The position numbers and the translations under genes were made by a program. The notes beneath the pieces were generated by a model. That model was not told the DNA's origin and searched no databases. It saw only the letters and a list, made by a program, of their open reading frames with translations. From contig JBGSJZ010000071.1 in the NCBI GenBank assembly GCA_041741455.1, positions 24,496 through 88,495 on the forward strand: DNA of 64,000 nucleotides. Reading direction: 5' to 3'. How positions within the stretch are numbered: position 1 is the first letter of the stretch; each line of letters begins with the position of its first letter. This stretch comes from CALESS01 sp041741455 (GTDB lineage: Bacteria; Chloroflexota; Anaerolineae; Anaerolineales; Anaerolineaceae). Positions 1 through 8,465 of the stretch are shown here, piece by piece.

Positions 1-571
1 GTCCGGTGACCGTCAGGGTATTCTCCGGGTTATCCGCCGAGGAAAGCAGGCAGTCCAGCGGGTAATGGAAGCTGTAACCCAATTCATCATTGCGGTAAAC
101 CTTCCAGCCATCTTCGGCAATCAGGTTATCACCGGCCTTGCACTCGCCGCGGAAGAAGGCCCATTCATCGCACTCACTGCCATCCGGGAAGATGCAGACT
201 CCGAACTGGGAGCCATTGATATCGGTGCGGATTTCTGAAATTCCACCGTTCTGTTCGCAAAAAACGGAGGCTGGATTGGGTAGATTGGCCATATCTGCTG
301 TGGGTTTTAAGCTGTCGCCAGCTTTGCACTCACCACGGAAGAAAGCCCATTCCTCGCACTCACTGCCATCCGGGAAGATGCAGAAGCCGGTCTGTCCACC
401 GGCAGCATCCGTGCGGATATCCACTTTACCACCGCTCTGTTCACACAGAACCGATGCCGGGTTGGCCATGTTAGCGATAGTAGTAGGCTCAGGTGTAGGC
501 GTTGCATTGCAAGCGGCAATAACAAACATGCCAAGCAAGATCATCAGCGTGAAGAATAATTTTCGGGACAT
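1..571 (-). CDS. Lipoprotein with two DUF333 repeats (3' part outside window)
   Basis: The gene reads leftward and runs off the window edge, so only the first 190 residues are visible. An AAGGAGG-like site sits 5 bases before the ATG. A signal peptide ends in the lipobox VIAAC (Cys21), so the protein should be a membrane-anchored lipoprotein, followed by a Thr/Pro linker. Residues ~36-85 and ~97-146 are two near-identical repeats, each with the pattern NPASV-C-EQ, C-IFPDGSEC and EWAFFRGEC; this is the DUF333 (putative hemolysin-like) module. After residue 158 begins WKVYRNDELGYSFHYP, which resembles the start of PsbP-like extracellular domains in other lipoproteins. Function is unknown. The repeats most likely arose by recent tandem duplication. 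Confidence 0.8.
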   Translation of the reverse strand, partial: MSRKLFFTLMILLGMFVIAACNATPTPEPTTIANMANPASVLCEQSGGKVDIRTDAAGGQTGFCIFPDGSECEEWAFFRGECKAGDSLKPTADMANLPNPASVFCEQNGGISEIRTDINGSQFGVCIFPDGSECDEWAFFRGECKAGDNLIAEDGWKVYRNDELGYSFHYPLDCLLSSADNPENTLTVTG

Positions 572-717
572 TTTTGCCTCCTTAGGCTACAGGTACTGGA
601 GGGTGATACCAACGTACCTTATGAATTGATTTGTACACCGATTGCGTACTTCTTCACAATAGACGATGAATAGGAAAAAATAGTTCCCCCCTTACTAAAA
701 TAACAGGAAATATCGGC

Positions 718-1158
718 TCAGATCTCCGTCACGCTGTGCTGGACAAAGGCCAGGATCGCGGCAATGAAGAACAGGACAATGGCGGAAATCATCCACACCC
801 GGCCGGCCAGGGTCGCCACCCCCAGCATGCCGCCGATGCCTGCAAAATAGAAGATGACGAAGGTGATCACCATCCAGCGGGTGCGGCGAAAATCCACCTT
901 GAAGGCAAAATCCACCAGGTACAACAGGATGATCCAGGCCAGCATCAGGCCCAGCTGCAGGTAATAGAGGAAAGGACGGTTGAACTCATAGGCGCGCAGC
1001 AGCAAATAGAGCAAAGGAAACGCCATGAGCAACAAAGGAATGCCGACCCAGTGGCCGGGATGGACCTTGAAGAAGATGCGGGCGGCAAAGGTGAGGATAC
1101 TGGAGATGAAAATGATATGGGCGACAATGGCGCCCAGCAGGTTCAGGTTTTGTTCCAT
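718..1158 (-). CDS. Four-helix membrane protein, unknown function
   Basis: A 146-residue protein almost entirely made of hydrophobic segments, with about four transmembrane helices (near residues 8-28, 40-57, 62-80 and 90-140). The start was placed at MEQNLNLLG because a GGAGG lies 7 bases upstream; a longer in-frame start 30 residues earlier lacks such a site. A promoter with TATAAT is present further upstream. No catalytic motif is visible. It is divergent from the next gene and is not obviously in an operon. I do not recognise a named family. Confidence 0.65.
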   Translation of the reverse strand: MEQNLNLLGAIVAHIIFISSILTFAARIFFKVHPGHWVGIPLLLMAFPLLYLLLRAYEFNRPFLYYLQLGLMLAWIILLYLVDFAFKVDFRRTRWMVITFVIFYFAGIGGMLGVATLAGRVWMISAIVLFFIAAILAFVQHSVTEI

Positions 1159-1230
1159 GGCTGCACCTCCACAGGTCAGATTCAGATTATTGGGAATTCT
1201 CTGCACAATGAAAGCGCCATGTTCACTTTC

Positions 1231-1259
1231 ATTATAGCTACAGCCCATCCAAATTCCAA
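1231..1259 (-). promoter_or_regulatory. Sigma-70-type promoter for the four-helix membrane protein
   Basis: On the minus strand a TTGGAA box is followed by 17 bases and a perfect TATAAT. The predicted start point lies about 65 bases before the ATG at 1158. Confidence 0.55.
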
Positions 1260-1301
1260 CAACCTGGCCCGGTCTGACCTGGATATTCGTTTACAATTCA
1301 C

Positions 1302-1330
1302 TTGTAATCTGCACCCCTGCCAGGTATGAT
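1302..1330 (+). promoter_or_regulatory. Sigma-70-type promoter for the two-TM protein
   Basis: TTGTAA, 17-base spacer, TATGAT. The -10 ends 35 bases before the ATG at 1366, leaving room for the CTGGAGG ribosome site. Confidence 0.5.
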
Positions 1331-1365
1331 AATTAAGCGCAAACATTTATTACCTGGAGGTCAAA

Positions 1366-1956
1366 ATGAGGCAGGCATTCAGCAAATTTTCCAGGAAGCT
1401 TCCTATCTGGGTCGTTCCAGCCGTGTTGATCCTGTTCCTGTTGATGCCCGCTGCGGAGGAAATCATTTCGGGATGGCTCAGCCCGTGGCAGGAGCTGCCT
1501 GCTCCGCCTGCCGTACCAGTCAAATTATTGGGAACCGGGGATGGATTAGGGCCGGTCTTGCGGACCAACCCGGATCAGGCCGGCACAGGCTATGCAATTG
1601 GCGATGTTTTCATCCTGGCGATGAATGAGCAAATGTACGGATTTGAACTTTATGACCGAAGCTGGAGAACCAGCCAGGCGGAGCCGGTGATCAGCCGGCA
1701 AAGCTGTGATCGGTTTGGTCCTTGGTTTGGGCACAAGCAGGGTGAGTGTGTCCAGGGTCCCGATTACGAGAGCCCGGGCGTCATGCACCGTTTTCTGCTG
1801 GACCAGGAAGGGGTATTGTGGCACTGGGTGGATAGCGCCCCAATCTTTCCCTCTTTCCTGTTCTGCGGCCTGAGTGGGTTGATCTGTGGGGTTGGACTGC
1901 TGGTTGCCCTGCTCATCTACCAGAGGAAAGAAGCCATTCAGCAGGATGTGGATTGA
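1366..1956 (+). CDS. Two-TM protein with extracytoplasmic domain, unknown function
   Basis: A 196-residue protein with an N-terminal membrane helix (residues ~13-30), a hydrophilic middle of about 125 residues containing several Cys (including CDRFGPWFGHKQGEC) and a C-terminal helix (~160-182) followed by a basic tail. The middle is therefore expected outside the membrane, possibly disulfide-stabilised. A CTGGAGG site lies just before the ATG and a promoter is visible upstream. No family was recognised. Confidence 0.65.
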   Translation: MRQAFSKFSRKLPIWVVPAVLILFLLMPAAEEIISGWLSPWQELPAPPAVPVKLLGTGDGLGPVLRTNPDQAGTGYAIGDVFILAMNEQMYGFELYDRSWRTSQAEPVISRQSCDRFGPWFGHKQGECVQGPDYESPGVMHRFLLDQEGVLWHWVDSAPIFPSFLFCGLSGLICGVGLLVALLIYQRKEAIQQDVD

Positions 1957-1971
1957 ACGGGAGCCGAATCG

Positions 1972-2340
1972 TTAATCCCTGAGGTTGAATAACTGAACCA
2001 GGCTCAAGATGAAGTTGATCGAAAGTGGCAGGGTGATAACATTCATAATAATTACTGGAATCCAATTGTTGGATTCGCCAATGGTTGCGATCAGAATTAC
2101 GATGGAGATCACTGTGGGAACCACGCCCAGCAAGAACATGGCGACCAGGTAGAATAGGTTGCGGGTACGCAGTTTCAGAGTGAATAATGCGCGGGCAAAG
2201 GTGCCCTCCATGTGCCCCAGCTCATTTTCGTTATCGATCGGATCCAGACCCGACCGGTCCCCCCGATTGCGATACCCCGGAAAGCCGAGCAACTGGCTTT
2301 CAGGAGATTGTTTTTCAGGTTTTGGTTCTTTCTGTGGCAT
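1972..2340 (-). CDS. Small membrane protein with charged N-terminus
   Basis: A 122-residue protein: ~60 hydrophilic residues rich in Lys, Glu and Pro, then two hydrophobic helices (about residues 62-85 and 92-118). The start at MPQKEPK was chosen because an AAAGGATC site precedes it; a start 13 codons earlier is possible but lacks a site. The N-terminal half is probably cytosolic and disordered. Function unknown. Confidence 0.55.
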   Translation of the reverse strand: MPQKEPKPEKQSPESQLLGFPGYRNRGDRSGLDPIDNENELGHMEGTFARALFTLKLRTRNLFYLVAMFLLGVVPTVISIVILIATIGESNNWIPVIIMNVITLPLSINFILSLVQLFNLRD

Positions 2341-2383
2341 GGCGGATCCTTTCTGAGGTTTAGCAAAACCAACAAGCACACCC

Positions 2384-3205
2384 TTATTGTACAGCGAATC
2401 CTTCCTGTTTCAGCAGTTCATCCAGCCGGTCCAGCAGGCGGGTCAAGTGTCCCAGGCAGGCTGGATCAGCCGCTGTGGACAGCAGTAACTCAATATCCTC
2501 TTCCATTCCAACTGGTTGCCTTTCACAATTTATCGCGGCAAAGCCTAGCAAACGCTTCTCCCCTGGGTGCAGCAGCCGGTTGATGGCAAACAGGATATCA
2601 AAGTAACTCGCCAACAGAGCTGCCAACCGGTGGTTGACGTTAACCCAATCTCCGCGCTGGACAGCTTTCTCCAATTGGTGGGCGTAAGCTGGGATCACTC
2701 CGCGCAGTAATGGATGATTGTAGGTGATGATGTTGCAGCTTAATTGATCCGGGTAGGGCTGCTGGCTTAATTCCTTCAATCTGGCAAACCAACCACGCGG
2801 GTCATGGAGAATCCCTGAGTTGCGCACGGTGTGCCAGAAGCAGGTGGTGTAACCTGCGCTGGCCTGGTGCTCCACCAGCACCCGCTGCAACTGACCAGCC
2901 ATCCAAGTTGCATCAAAATAGACGAGGTCCACCTCGATACCGGTAGCAGCATTGTACCATTCATCACCCGGCCCCCAGTATTCCAGCCCCAGGTTGGCCT
3001 TGGAAGCGCCGCCGGAACGCTCGACGATCTGCCGGCGGATCTCCAGGGGAATTTCCGCACGGGTGTAGATGTACAGGTCGATGTCCGAGGCGGAATCGGT
3101 GCTGCCGCTGCGTTGAGAACCCGCCAAGCAAACGGCTTCAACCTGGGGTAATTCAGCAAAGAGGTTGGAGATTTTTTGGGCAAGGGAAAAGTGGGGGGAT
3201 GGCAT
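2384..3205 (-). CDS. Nucleotidyltransferase, DUF4037-like
   Basis: A 273-residue protein of the polymerase-beta-like nucleotidyltransferase superfamily. The motif LAGSQRSGSTDSASDIDLY near residues 27-47 is the G-S-x(n)-D-x-D signature that binds metal and NTP, and a third acidic position is visible in GIEVDLVYFD (~100). The C-terminal half is helical, as in DUF4037 proteins, which resemble kanamycin/lincosamide nucleotidyltransferases. The start MPSPHF has an AAGAGG site 4 bases upstream. The substrate cannot be told; small-molecule or tRNA-like nucleotidylation are both possible. Confidence 0.7.
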   Translation of the reverse strand: MPSPHFSLAQKISNLFAELPQVEAVCLAGSQRSGSTDSASDIDLYIYTRAEIPLEIRRQIVERSGGASKANLGLEYWGPGDEWYNAATGIEVDLVYFDATWMAGQLQRVLVEHQASAGYTTCFWHTVRNSGILHDPRGWFARLKELSQQPYPDQLSCNIITYNHPLLRGVIPAYAHQLEKAVQRGDWVNVNHRLAALLASYFDILFAINRLLHPGEKRLLGFAAINCERQPVGMEEDIELLLSTAADPACLGHLTRLLDRLDELLKQEGFAVQ

Positions 3206-3287
3206 GAAACCTCTTAATGTAAGCGATATCAAATATGTGAACACAGAATTCCGAAATCTTAAAGATTTCGGAATTCTCTCGGATAAT

Positions 3288-3707
3288 CTATGAAACTACT
3301 TTTACATACACCAGCTCCGGGTCGCCCTCATCCAGATCGTGGATGACGCCGCTCAGATGGTAACCCAGGCGGGACAGCAGGGTTTGCATCGGCCGGTTGG
3401 AGAGATTGGTGGAGGTGAACAACTTGCGGGTGCGGCAAATGCTCTCCAGGTGGCTCATCAGAGCCATTCCCACGCCGCTGCGCCGGTTTTCATCCCGCAC
3501 ATAGAGCAAGGAAACAAAACCCTGCTCGAAGAAGTTGTATTCCAGCACGGCGTAACCCAGCAGGCAGCCCTGCACAGCCACAAAGCAAGCAGCCTGCCCC
3601 ACCACCCGGCGGATGAAGGCTGCCCGTTCTTTTTCCTGTTCGGCCAGATGGTCAAAGGCCAGAATCGCATCAACATCTTCAGCCTGTGCCAAGCGAATTT
3701 CGAGCAT
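3288..3707 (-). CDS. GNAT family N-acetyltransferase
   Basis: A 139-residue protein with the GNAT fold. The acetyl-CoA-binding motif A is LYVRDENRRSGVGMALMSHL (about residues 67-86, carrying R-x-x-G-V-G). The C-terminal LLSRLGYHLSGVIHDLDEGDPELVYVK is the typical last strand pair. It starts 4 bases after the stop of the SGNH-like gene upstream, so the two are probably co-transcribed. The acceptor is unknown. Confidence 0.8.
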   Translation of the reverse strand: MLEIRLAQAEDVDAILAFDHLAEQEKERAAFIRRVVGQAACFVAVQGCLLGYAVLEYNFFEQGFVSLLYVRDENRRSGVGMALMSHLESICRTRKLFTSTNLSNRPMQTLLSRLGYHLSGVIHDLDEGDPELVYVKVVS

Positions 3708-3711
3708 CGGG

Positions 3712-4803
3712 TTACTTTCTGCAGGCCACCAGCCCAGTCAGGGATTCTGCCAAGGCGGTGCTGCCGACGGGAGTCAGGTGGATGGCGCTGTTGGTGAACT
3801 CGGTCTTTGGTAACAAATCCCAGCGATCGACCAGTGTCCAACCACCCGTTGCAGCCTGCTTTGCCAGCAGCGCCCGGTACTGGTCGTAAGCCCAGCGCGG
3901 GTAGAAGAAATTGTAGCGCAGATCACTGTTCTGGCCATCACTGATCAGAATCGGCTCGTTGATGACGGTCAGCGGAACATCCCCCAACAGTTTGGCACCA
4001 GCATCCAGCACATCCAGAGCTAGGCTGGATTCAATCAGGGTGGGCGGCTGGCGGTCGTGAAAGCTTTCATCGGCTTCCAGGTCAATGGCTGCCGGCGGGT
4101 ACTCCGCCGGATAGAACTGGTCAATACCGGTGGCAGACCACATTACGCCGTAGAGTTGCAGGCGCAGCAAATCCGCCAGCGGGCGGCACAGCCCGAAAAT
4201 GGTGCGCCCCCAGAAATCCGGGCGAATGATGGCCGGGTCGGCCGGATCCACTACGCCGGTGTTTGCGGCCAGGGTGTCCAGGAGGGCCGGGTTATTAGCT
4301 GCCAGGGGAGAGGCCAGTTGCTTTTCAACGGGTAACCCTTCCAGCGTCACCAACCACCAGACAGCATCCGGCGCATACTTTCGGGCTTCATCCAGGATAA
4401 TCAAATCCTTGGTAAGGGAAAGGGTTGGATAGCCCAGGTTGTAAGCGCGCACGGTGCGCCCGTCGCAGGTTTGCAGGTTGAGGGCATTGATCTGCCCGGC
4501 CAGGGTTTCCTGCGGCTTGAGCAGCGTGCCCCAGACGGAGGAATCGCCCAGCAAAATCAGGCGGTATTCATCTTTCGCTTTCTCTCGTCCAGTCAATTCA
4601 TGCGAGGCGAACATGGCCTCCAGCGAATACAGGCTGAAGTTGTAGGCCTGTTGGGGATTCTCGCCGAATGGGAAACGCTCCCGGCCGGGGAAGAGGCCGT
4701 TGTAGAGGGTGATCCGCCCGAGCGCCGGCAGGGGGTTAGCAGCCGCCAGCAGCAGGTTGAGGACGAGGAATATCAGTAGGGTTTTGATCAAGATTCTGCG
4801 CAT
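3712..4803 (-). CDS. SGNH-like partner protein of MBOAT acyltransferase
   Basis: A 363-residue protein with an N-terminal membrane anchor (residues ~5-22). The motif ILLGDSSVWG near residue 84 matches the GDS block of SGNH/GDSL hydrolases. Proteins of this size and layout commonly sit next to MBOAT acyltransferases (DltD- and AlgX/AlgJ-like) and move acyl groups onto surface polymers outside the cell. A MBOAT gene lies directly upstream in the same direction, supporting that role. The region between the two holds an inverted repeat. The exact polymer is unknown. Confidence 0.65.
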   Translation of the reverse strand: MRRILIKTLLIFLVLNLLLAAANPLPALGRITLYNGLFPGRERFPFGENPQQAYNFSLYSLEAMFASHELTGREKAKDEYRLILLGDSSVWGTLLKPQETLAGQINALNLQTCDGRTVRAYNLGYPTLSLTKDLIILDEARKYAPDAVWWLVTLEGLPVEKQLASPLAANNPALLDTLAANTGVVDPADPAIIRPDFWGRTIFGLCRPLADLLRLQLYGVMWSATGIDQFYPAEYPPAAIDLEADESFHDRQPPTLIESSLALDVLDAGAKLLGDVPLTVINEPILISDGQNSDLRYNFFYPRWAYDQYRALLAKQAATGGWTLVDRWDLLPKTEFTNSAIHLTPVGSTALAESLTGLVACRK

Positions 4804-4816
4804 CTTTTTTGCCTAA

Positions 4817-4916
4817 TTTTTAACACGGACCTTCACGGAAAGAACGGAAAAACACAGATGTTTCTGTGGTTTTTTTCTTTTTTATCCGTTCCATCCTGTA
4901 TTTTCCGTGTTAAAAA
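4817..4916. repeat. Inverted repeat element, AACACGGA family, copy A
   Basis: 13-base arms TTTTTAACACGGA and TCCGTGTTAAAAA enclose about 74 bases containing further CGGA/ATCCGTTCC words. Related words recur in three other intergenic sites in this window (near 26.9, 31.6 and 45.7 kb). It separates two genes that look co-directional. Confidence 0.7.
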
Positions 4917-4927
4917 CATACTTGACA

Positions 4928-6370
4928 CTAAAATAGTCGACCAAAAACCAAGATGGCCTGATCCAGCGGCAGGGCAAACCAGACCCAGCCGAGGGTGACG
5001 AAGACGAAGGTGAACAGGGTGCTGAGCACCATTAACGCCTTGCTGGCTGCCGGGCGCTCGTTGACCCTGGCTAGCCGCGGGCGGACCCACTCCGTCCAGC
5101 GGTTATTGATGAACAGGCCCAGGCCATGCCAGGCGCCCCAGGCCACAAAATTCCAGGTGATGCCGTGCCACAGACCGATCAGGATCATCGTCGCCAGCTG
5201 GGTGAGCAGAATGACCGCCCAGATCGGCAGCGGGCGTTTGGACTGGCGCAGGGCGCGGGTGAAGGGGTTGAAGAAATAGCCGCGAAACCACTGGGTGAGG
5301 GTCATGTGCCAGTTGTTCCAGAATTGGGCCAGGTTCGGGCGCAGGTAGGGATTGTTGAAGTTCTCCGGCAGGCGGATGCCGAACAAGCGTCCCAGCCCGA
5401 TGGCCAAATCGGTGTAACCGCTAAAATCCAGGAAGATTTGCAGGCTGTAGGCAACCAGGGTCAGCCACAGCCAGCCAGCCGTGCGGATCTGGGCAGCATT
5501 GGCCGGGGAGAGGGCAATCAGCGCCAACAGGTCAGCCAGGACAAACTTCTTGAGCAGCCCCAGCGCCAGGCGCGGCAGAGCCGCCTGGAGATCAGCGACC
5601 GGGGAGGCAGGGGCGGCGCGCAAATCTTTGAGAAAACGCTCCAGCCGGTCAATCGGTCCGGCCGTCAGGGCGGGGAAGAAGACAACATAGGCCATGTATT
5701 CTGGCAGGCTGGCGGCCGGGGCGCGTCCTGTTTGGCGGTCCCGCAAGGTGTGGATCAGGCGGAAGGCGATGTAGCTGAAACCCAGCCAGCGCAGGTCTGT
5801 AGCCGCAGCGCTGCTGACGGATTGCCCGGCCAGCGAGCGCAGGCCGGTGGCGACCAGAGCCGTCAACGCGGGCAGTTTGAGGGCCACCAACAGGCCGATT
5901 AAAAGGACAATGCCAACCCCCAGGAGAGCTTTGCGCGGCCAGCGGATGAGGAGAACAAACAGGATTGCCACTACCAGTAGCGCCAGGACGATAAACGGAG
6001 CCTGCGGCGGGCGGGTGGCGGTGATCAAGCCAGTCAACCCCAGGTAGCGGGTCAGGCCGACCAGCAGGATCAACCCCAACAGTGCCAAACCGCCGGGCAG
6101 AACCTGGCGCAGTCTGCGCTGCTCGGGAGCGGCGGTCAAGGCCCAACCCAGGGCAGCCAGGCCCAGGGTGGCGGTCGGCAGCCAGAAATCCAATGAGCGG
6201 ATGGGCATGGCAGGTTGCAGCCAGTAAACCGCCAGCCCGCTCAGGAGGAACAGTACCCAGGTGCGGATGGAGGCAAAAGAGATAGCCACCTGGCGGCGGT
6301 TGAGTAGCCAAACCTGGGCCTGCCAGAGCAGCCCCAGGCCAAAGGCGATCCCCAGGTCGGTCAGTTGCAT
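4928..6370 (-). CDS. MBOAT family O-acyltransferase
   Basis: A 480-residue polytopic membrane protein (about 10-12 helices). The MBOAT signature is clear: FWNNWHMTLTQWFRGY (~350) and LWHGITWNFVAWGAWHGLGL (~396-415), whose second conserved His is the presumed catalytic residue. Family members such as DltB, AlgI and PatA pass acyl groups across the membrane to surface glycans. Length matches the family. The 45-residue peptide upstream ends with TAA directly abutting this ATG, and an SGNH-like gene follows, so an O-acylation module is likely. Confidence 0.88.
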   Translation of the reverse strand: MQLTDLGIAFGLGLLWQAQVWLLNRRQVAISFASIRTWVLFLLSGLAVYWLQPAMPIRSLDFWLPTATLGLAALGWALTAAPEQRRLRQVLPGGLALLGLILLVGLTRYLGLTGLITATRPPQAPFIVLALLVVAILFVLLIRWPRKALLGVGIVLLIGLLVALKLPALTALVATGLRSLAGQSVSSAAATDLRWLGFSYIAFRLIHTLRDRQTGRAPAASLPEYMAYVVFFPALTAGPIDRLERFLKDLRAAPASPVADLQAALPRLALGLLKKFVLADLLALIALSPANAAQIRTAGWLWLTLVAYSLQIFLDFSGYTDLAIGLGRLFGIRLPENFNNPYLRPNLAQFWNNWHMTLTQWFRGYFFNPFTRALRQSKRPLPIWAVILLTQLATMILIGLWHGITWNFVAWGAWHGLGLFINNRWTEWVRPRLARVNERPAASKALMVLSTLFTFVFVTLGWVWFALPLDQAILVFGRLF

Positions 6371-6508
6371 TTAGAAACCCTGGTAAATCCAGAGTGGGGA
6401 AGAATCAGCCGTCACGATTAGGAGAGCGAAAATCAGCAATGCCAGCAAAAAAGCCAGCAGGTTTTCGCGACTGAAGATCCAGCGCAGAATTTTTAGCGGT
6501 AGCCGCAT
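6371..6508 (-). CDS. 45-residue single-TM peptide in the MBOAT operon
   Basis: A short gene encoding MRLPLKILRWIFSRENLLAF followed by a hydrophobic helix and the tail SSPLWIYQGF. Its start lies inside the last codons of the upstream lipoprotein gene (16-base overlap) and its TAA touches the ATG of the MBOAT gene, the arrangement of translationally coupled genes. It has a basic N-terminus and one membrane helix. Small membrane partners such as DltX accompany some MBOAT systems; a similar accessory role here is inference. Confidence 0.65.
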   Translation of the reverse strand: MRLPLKILRWIFSRENLLAFLLALLIFALLIVTADSSPLWIYQGF

Positions 6509-6882
6509 ACCAGCCAGTTGCCGCCCTGCTCGATCAACTCGTAAGTGCGCAGGGACATGTCAAATTCCTGCTTTTCATTGCCGTAACTGGCGATAATCTT
6601 GCCGGTGCACTGAACGAGGATCTTATCACCGTCGGTGCCTGTGCTTGAGCAAACCATATCCTGCAATTCAGTTTCGACGCCCTGGAAGGAATCGATCTCC
6701 AGGAAGGCCTGCGGTTCCCAGTCCGGGCAGGTCAACGGGGCGATGGTATCGTAATCCTTGGCATTAAAAGCCAGCATGTAGGCTTCCATGGTTTGAACAG
6801 CAGCCGATTTTCCTTCACCACCACCACAGGCCGTCAATACCAGCCCGGCCAGCAGCACCACAAACAATAAACGACGCATCAT
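6493..6882 (-). CDS. Small lipoprotein, NTF2-like candidate
   Basis: A 129-residue protein. MMRRLLFVVLLAGLVLTAC is a lipoprotein signal peptide with Cys19 as the lipidated residue, followed by a Gly-rich linker. The mature part (AAVQTMEAYMLAFNAKDYDTI and later paired strands) looks like the alpha+beta NTF2/DUF4878-like fold found in many lipoproteins. A GGAG site is ~8 bases before the paired ATGs; the longer upstream reading lacks a site. Two Cys pairs could form disulfides. The 3' end overlaps the 45-residue gene. Confidence 0.65.
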   Translation of the reverse strand: MMRRLLFVVLLAGLVLTACGGGEGKSAAVQTMEAYMLAFNAKDYDTIAPLTCPDWEPQAFLEIDSFQGVETELQDMVCSSTGTDGDKILVQCTGKIIASYGNEKQEFDMSLRTYELIEQGGNWLVCGYR

Positions 6883-7024
6883 GGGCGATACTCCTGAATC
6901 TATACGTTTTATCAAAACTAACCCAGAATGAATTCTGGAGATCCCCGCAATGGGAAACATGCCGATTTTAACACGAAATCGGCCAGGAATCGGCGAACCA
7001 TGGCTGGTGTGCCCGAAAAACCGT

Positions 7025-7510
7025 TCAAAGAGATGTAATCAAGAATACTACTGCCAGAACCAGGGCGATGACACAAAAAATGATACCAAACACGGTCATA
7101 ATCGTTGTATTGGGTGCAGCCGGGTCGAGGACAGACTCGGCCGGGTCTTCGGTGTTGTAATACACCGAAACAGATTGTCCCTGCGGGTAGCGAGCCATGA
7201 TCTCATCCGCCTTGTTCCTGGCATAACTGGCAGGGCCATAGGCCAGCCGTTTCCCGGTGTAGGGCGTGCCCAACACGGTATAGCTATACTCCACCTTTGG
7301 TTCATAAGTGTAAGTGGTGACGTGGGATTTGGAATTGTGGTGGCGGTGCGTCACCAGCTCTGCCGAAGTCACCACACCCGGAATGGAAGGCCAGGTGGCA
7401 GCCCGCTCAGCAGCTTTACGGGCGCGGACACTGCTGAAAATCATGAGGGCGCCGACCAGGGCAAGGATGCCCGGAAGCACAACAATGATCACAATATTAG
7501 CGAAATCCAT
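7025..7510 (-). CDS. DUF3592 membrane protein
   Basis: A 161-residue protein with a helix at each end (residues ~6-26 and ~136-158) and a beta-rich middle. The pattern WPSIPGVVTSAEL, then KVEYSYTVLGTPYTGKRLAYG and YPQGQSVSVYYNTEDPAESVL is characteristic of DUF3592. The family has no known activity. It stands alone on this strand. Confidence 0.8.
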   Translation of the reverse strand: MDFANIVIIVVLPGILALVGALMIFSSVRARKAAERAATWPSIPGVVTSAELVTHRHHNSKSHVTTYTYEPKVEYSYTVLGTPYTGKRLAYGPASYARNKADEIMARYPQGQSVSVYYNTEDPAESVLDPAAPNTTIMTVFGIIFCVIALVLAVVFLITSL

Positions 7511-7602
7511 CTTCCCACCTCGTGAAATTTTTTAATAACCTCGCCTCCGCAGAGTAGTGGAGGATTCGGAGGAATAACAAAACGTCCAATTATTAGGAAA
7601 AA

Positions 7603-8460
7603 TCAAGCTGAACTTATCGAATTCACATTCCATTCATGCCAGGTGATATTCGGCACTCCGGCAAAACGCTTGGACATCACCTCCAATGCCTGAGGGTTGG
7701 CATCCACCAGGCAAAATTCAGCGCCCTGTTCAAGGGCAGCCACCCCGGTTGTACCACTGCCAGCGAAGAAATCCAACACCTGCCCACCGGGCGGGCAGGA
7801 AGCTTGCAGGATGCGCCGCAGGATGCCCAGCGGTTTCTGGGTCGGGTAGCCAGTCTTTTCGCGGCCGTTGGTCGGGACAATGGTGTGCCACCAGGTATCC
7901 GTTGGAATCTTGCCACGCTCTGCCTTTTCCGGGCCGACCAGCCCCGGCGCCATGTAAGGAATGCGCTCGATGGCCTCGTAATTAAAATAAAAACCTTGCA
8001 GGTCTTTCACATATAGAAAAATGGTGTCATGCTTGGGGGGCCATTTCTTGCGGGTGCGAGCACCATAATCATAGGCCCAGATGATCTCGTTGAGAAAACA
8101 TTCCCGCCCAAAAATCATATCCAGTAGAATCTTGCAGTAATGTGCCTCTCGATAATCGATGTGAAAATACAGCGAACCCGTTAACTTCAGAACCCGACGA
8201 GCTTCGACCAGGCGTGGTTCCAGGAAAGCCAGGTAATCATCAAACAGGTCGGCATAGGATTGTTCCCCCACCTTGAGCGTGGCATAGCGTTGCCCGCCAA
8301 AGCCGGTACGGTCCCCATCCTGCGAGCGGACGGTCTTGATTTGGGTGCGCTGCTGCACCTTACCGGTGTTGAAGGGTGGATCAATATAAATCAAGTCCAC
8401 CGATTCTTCCGGCAGGGATTGCAGGATGGGCAGGTTATCCCCAAAGTGAATGTGATGCAT
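7603..8460 (-). CDS. Beta-class site-specific DNA methyltransferase
   Basis: A 285-residue enzyme. Motif IV DLIYIDPPFNTGK near residue 30 precedes the SAM-binding motif I VLDFFAGSGTTGVAALE near 240, the circular order of beta-class N4-cytosine/N6-adenine methylases, as in Mod subunits of type III systems. It is shorter than Mod and has a small target-recognition region between the motifs. The start ATG at 8460 lies 5 bases after the upstream gene's stop; a longer reading would overlap that gene. No restriction nuclease is next to it, so it appears orphan. Target sequence unknown. Confidence 0.85.
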   Translation of the reverse strand: MHHIHFGDNLPILQSLPEESVDLIYIDPPFNTGKVQQRTQIKTVRSQDGDRTGFGGQRYATLKVGEQSYADLFDDYLAFLEPRLVEARRVLKLTGSLYFHIDYREAHYCKILLDMIFGRECFLNEIIWAYDYGARTRKKWPPKHDTIFLYVKDLQGFYFNYEAIERIPYMAPGLVGPEKAERGKIPTDTWWHTIVPTNGREKTGYPTQKPLGILRRILQASCPPGGQVLDFFAGSGTTGVAALEQGAEFCLVDANPQALEVMSKRFAGVPNITWHEWNVNSISSA

Positions 8461-8465
8461 CCGGG

